A stretch of DNA of 64,000 nucleotides from Chlorobaculum limnaeum (GTDB taxonomy: Bacteria; Bacteroidota; Chlorobiia; Chlorobiales; Chlorobiaceae), in assembly GCF_001747405.1 (NCBI RefSeq), contig NZ_CP017305.1, forward strand, positions 390,001-454,000, given 5' to 3'. Shown here piece after piece: positions 62,324-64,000 of the stretch. Positions within the stretch are counted from its first letter, which is position 1; each line of letters starts with the position of its first letter. Both the position numbers and the translations under genes were made by a program. Under the pieces are notes generated by a model. It was given only the letters and a program-made list of their open reading frames with translations. It was not told the origin of the DNA and did not search any database.

Positions 62324-62351
62324 GTAGGGGCAGTTCGCGAAGCGCCCCTAC
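62324..62351. repeat. GTAGGGGC palindromic repeat, copy 6
   Basis: GTAGGGGCAGTTCGCGAAGC followed by GCCCCTAC, a complete palindrome between hypE and lemA. Confidence 0.75.
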
Positions 62352-62472
62352 AGGGATAACAATGCGCCACAAAAATACACCATCCGCATCGGCTTGCCAG
62401 GTTTGCATCGGGCAGGGGAATGTTCTATTTTGACCGGTGTTACCAGACTTTTCAAACCGAAGGAGTAATGCA

Positions 62473-63060
62473 ATGATCCGATATATTTCAAGGGTGTTTC
62501 CCTTTCTTCTTGCGCTCGTCATGCTCAGCGGGTGCGGTTACAATACCATGCAGCAGAACGAAGAGGCGGTCAACCGCGCGTGGGGCGACCTCGAATCGCA
62601 GCTTCAGCGCCGTTCCGATCTGGTGCCGAACCTCGTCGCCACGGTGAAGGGTGCGGCAAATTTCGAGAAGGAGACGCTTCAGGCGGTGGTCGAGGCCCGC
62701 GCCAAGGCGACCTCCATCCAGCTCACGCCGGAGATGCTCAGCGACCCGGCCGCCATGTCGAAGTTCCAGGCCGCGCAGGGGCAGCTTTCATCGTCGCTCT
62801 CCCGCCTTCTGGTGGCTGTCGAGCGCTATCCCGACCTGAAGGCCACGCAGAATTTCCGCGATTTGCAGGTGCAGCTCGAAGGCACGGAGAACCGTATCAG
62901 CGTCGCCCGCCAGCGCTATAACGAAGCGGCGCAGGTTTTCAACACCTCGATCCGCGTATTCCCGAACTCCATCACCAACAGCGTGGCGCTCAAGCTGAAG
63001 CCGAAGGAGTACTTCAAGGCTGACGAGGCGGCCAAAGCCGTGCCGCAGGTGAAATTCTGA
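62473..63060 (+). CDS. lemA: LemA-family protein
   Basis: 195 aa from the ATG at 62473 with AAGGAG 7-8 nt upstream. The N-terminal hydrophobic segment ends in LSGCG, a lipobox-like site, so it may be a lipoprotein. The rest is the LemA helical domain ([70 protein letters not shown]). The role is unclear. LemA and TPM-domain genes are commonly paired, as here. Confidence 0.93.
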   Translation: MIRYISRVFPFLLALVMLSGCGYNTMQQNEEAVNRAWGDLESQLQRRSDLVPNLVATVKGAANFEKETLQAVVEARAKATSIQLTPEMLSDPAAMSKFQAAQGQLSSSLSRLLVAVERYPDLKATQNFRDLQVQLEGTENRISVARQRYNEAAQVFNTSIRVFPNSITNSVALKLKPKEYFKADEAAKAVPQVKF

Positions 63061-63071
63061 GCAGTCTGTCG

Positions 63072-63833
63072 ATGAGTATCCGCAAGAGATCACGCTGGCT
63101 GTCGTCCGCACTTTTCGCGCTGGCGCTCATGCTGGCAGCCGCGCCGCTCATGGCGGCTTTTCCGCCGGTGCCCGCGCTGACGCAGCGGGTGAACGATTAC
63201 GCGGGCATGATCTCTCCCGCCGCGCGCGCGGAGATCGAGCAGAAGCTTGCCGCGCTCGAAGCGGAGGATGGAACGCAGATCGCGATGCTCACGGTGCCGT
63301 CGCTTCAGGGCGAGCCAATCGAGGAGTTCTCGATCCGCGTCGCCGAGGCGTGGAAGATCGGCGACGAAAAGCGGGACAACGGCGTCCTGCTCATCGTCTC
63401 GAAGGGCGACCGCAAAGTGCGCATCGAGGTTGGCTACGGGTTGGAAGGCGCGTTGACCGACCTGGAGTCTGGCCGCATCATTCGCGGCGTCATCCAGCCG
63501 GCATTCAAGAGCGGGGATTTCGACGCGGGTTTCACTGGCGCGGCTGACGCGCTCACACAGGCGGTGAAGGGCGAATACAAGGCCGAGCCCAAAAAGGAGA
63601 GGGACGGCAAACCGTCGATTCCGCTTGTTCTCATCATCCTCGTCGTGCTGTTCTTCTATCTCCGCATCTTCGGCGGACGCCATCACGGCGGGCCGTTCGT
63701 TTCCAGCGGTTGGGGTGGGCCCGGCGGTGGCATCTTCACCTCCGGCGGCGGCTCGGGCGGCTTCGGCGGCGGGGGTGGATTCAGCGGCGGTGGCGGCGGC
63801 TTCGGCGGCGGCGGAGCGTCGGGCGACTGGTAA
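63072..63833 (+). CDS. TPM-domain protein with Gly-rich tail (YgcG-like)
   Basis: 253 aa. Signal peptide (SSALFALALMLAAAPLMAA), a TPM domain (about 30-160: LTQRVNDYAGMISPAARAEI, RVAEAWKIGDEKRDNGVLLI, EVGYGLEGALTDLESGRIIR), one membrane helix (SIPLVLIILVVLFFYLRIF) and a Gly/Ser-rich C-terminus ending GGASGDW. Typical YgcG architecture. Members have been linked to phosphatase activity and envelope or photosystem repair; the role here is unknown. Confidence 0.92.
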   Translation: MSIRKRSRWLSSALFALALMLAAAPLMAAFPPVPALTQRVNDYAGMISPAARAEIEQKLAALEAEDGTQIAMLTVPSLQGEPIEEFSIRVAEAWKIGDEKRDNGVLLIVSKGDRKVRIEVGYGLEGALTDLESGRIIRGVIQPAFKSGDFDAGFTGAADALTQAVKGEYKAEPKKERDGKPSIPLVLIILVVLFFYLRIFGGRHHGGPFVSSGWGGPGGGIFTSGGGSGGFGGGGGFSGGGGGFGGGGASGDW

Positions 63834-63868
63834 GCGCGGCGGCAATCAACATCGGGAAAAGAAGCGGC

Positions 63869-64000
63869 ATGAAAGAAAAAATACAGAAGTTCCTGACTGC
63901 CGAGGAGCGGCTTCTGATCGAAAAAGCGGTCAGGGAGGCTGAAGCCTCGACCTCGGGCGAGATCGTGGTGATGGCGGTGGGCGAGAGCAGCAACTACCCC
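63869..64000 (+). CDS. Second TPM-domain protein, 5' part only
   Basis: Open from the ATG at 63869 to the window edge (44 codons): MKEKIQKFLTAEERLLIEKA, then VREAEASTSGEIVVMAVGES. The pattern matches the start of the cytoplasmic TPM-domain proteins that commonly follow LemA and YgcG-like genes. It lies 35 bp after the previous stop. Confidence 0.75.
   Translation, partial: MKEKIQKFLTAEERLLIEKAVREAEASTSGEIVVMAVGESSNYP

Overview
The window looks like chromosome of a green sulfur bacterium (Chlorobi, Chlorobaculum/Chlorobium type). I infer this from the overall look of the housekeeping proteins, the moderately high GC of the core genes, and the mix of class I FBPase, cytochrome bd, hyp genes and Chlorobi-style dispersed repeats; no rRNA gene is present to prove it. 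I recognised no rRNA, tRNA or CRISPR array.

Layout. 1-7400 is an AT-rich, accessory-looking stretch: two curlin-repeat (amyloid-type) secreted proteins, two nearly identical ISL3-family insertion sequences with perfect 8-bp target duplications (one sits in the 5' leader of a curlin gene), gene relics and one unrecognised gene. 7468-12008 carries fbp and recJ, whose stop codon has been replaced by an IS5-type element. 12099-16086 is an overlapping four-gene set (flippase-like protein, polyprenyl-phosphate glycosyltransferase, ArnT-like transferase, PAP2 phosphatase) likely to act in envelope glycan or lipid modification. 16330-22772 holds purU, a zinc-type CDF exporter, a large DUF4062-NACHT-FGE protein with a C-terminus resembling a diversity-generating-retroelement variable region, a lipocalin and a four-helix-bundle protein.

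22854-37872 (all minus) is a respiratory block: ccoNOQP, ccoG, ccoH, a YtkA-like protein, ccoI, ccoS and a SafE-like protein for a cbb3 oxidase, then cydABDC for a bd oxidase. 38193-40103 pairs mtnA with a purine nucleoside phosphorylase that has an Asp typical of methylthioadenosine phosphorylases. 40332-47977 is a housekeeping run (yggS, cyclophilin, TPR membrane protein, tatD, lspA, aroE, TPR protein, uvrC). 48144-51769 is a two-subunit sodium:solute symporter, its large subunit frameshifted at an A7 run, plus an outer-membrane porin. 52213-54701 has a Nudix hydrolase, a DUF1207 protein and pyrB. 54864-62263 is hypABFCDE, interrupted between hypD and hypE by a pentapeptide-repeat/TIR gene. 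62473-64000 is lemA with two TPM-domain genes, the second cut by the window edge.

Three or four families of short dispersed repeats sit between genes: GTGGAC runs with 9-bp periodicity forming long hairpins and often touching stop codons; GTAGGGGC palindromes; a roughly 130-bp element centred on a CCCCGGACT stem; and GGATCG-rich stretches. The most novel candidates are the NACHT-FGE protein with its DGR-like tail, the TIR gene inside the hyp cluster, the stop-adjacent GTGGAC repeats, and the curlin leader insertion.
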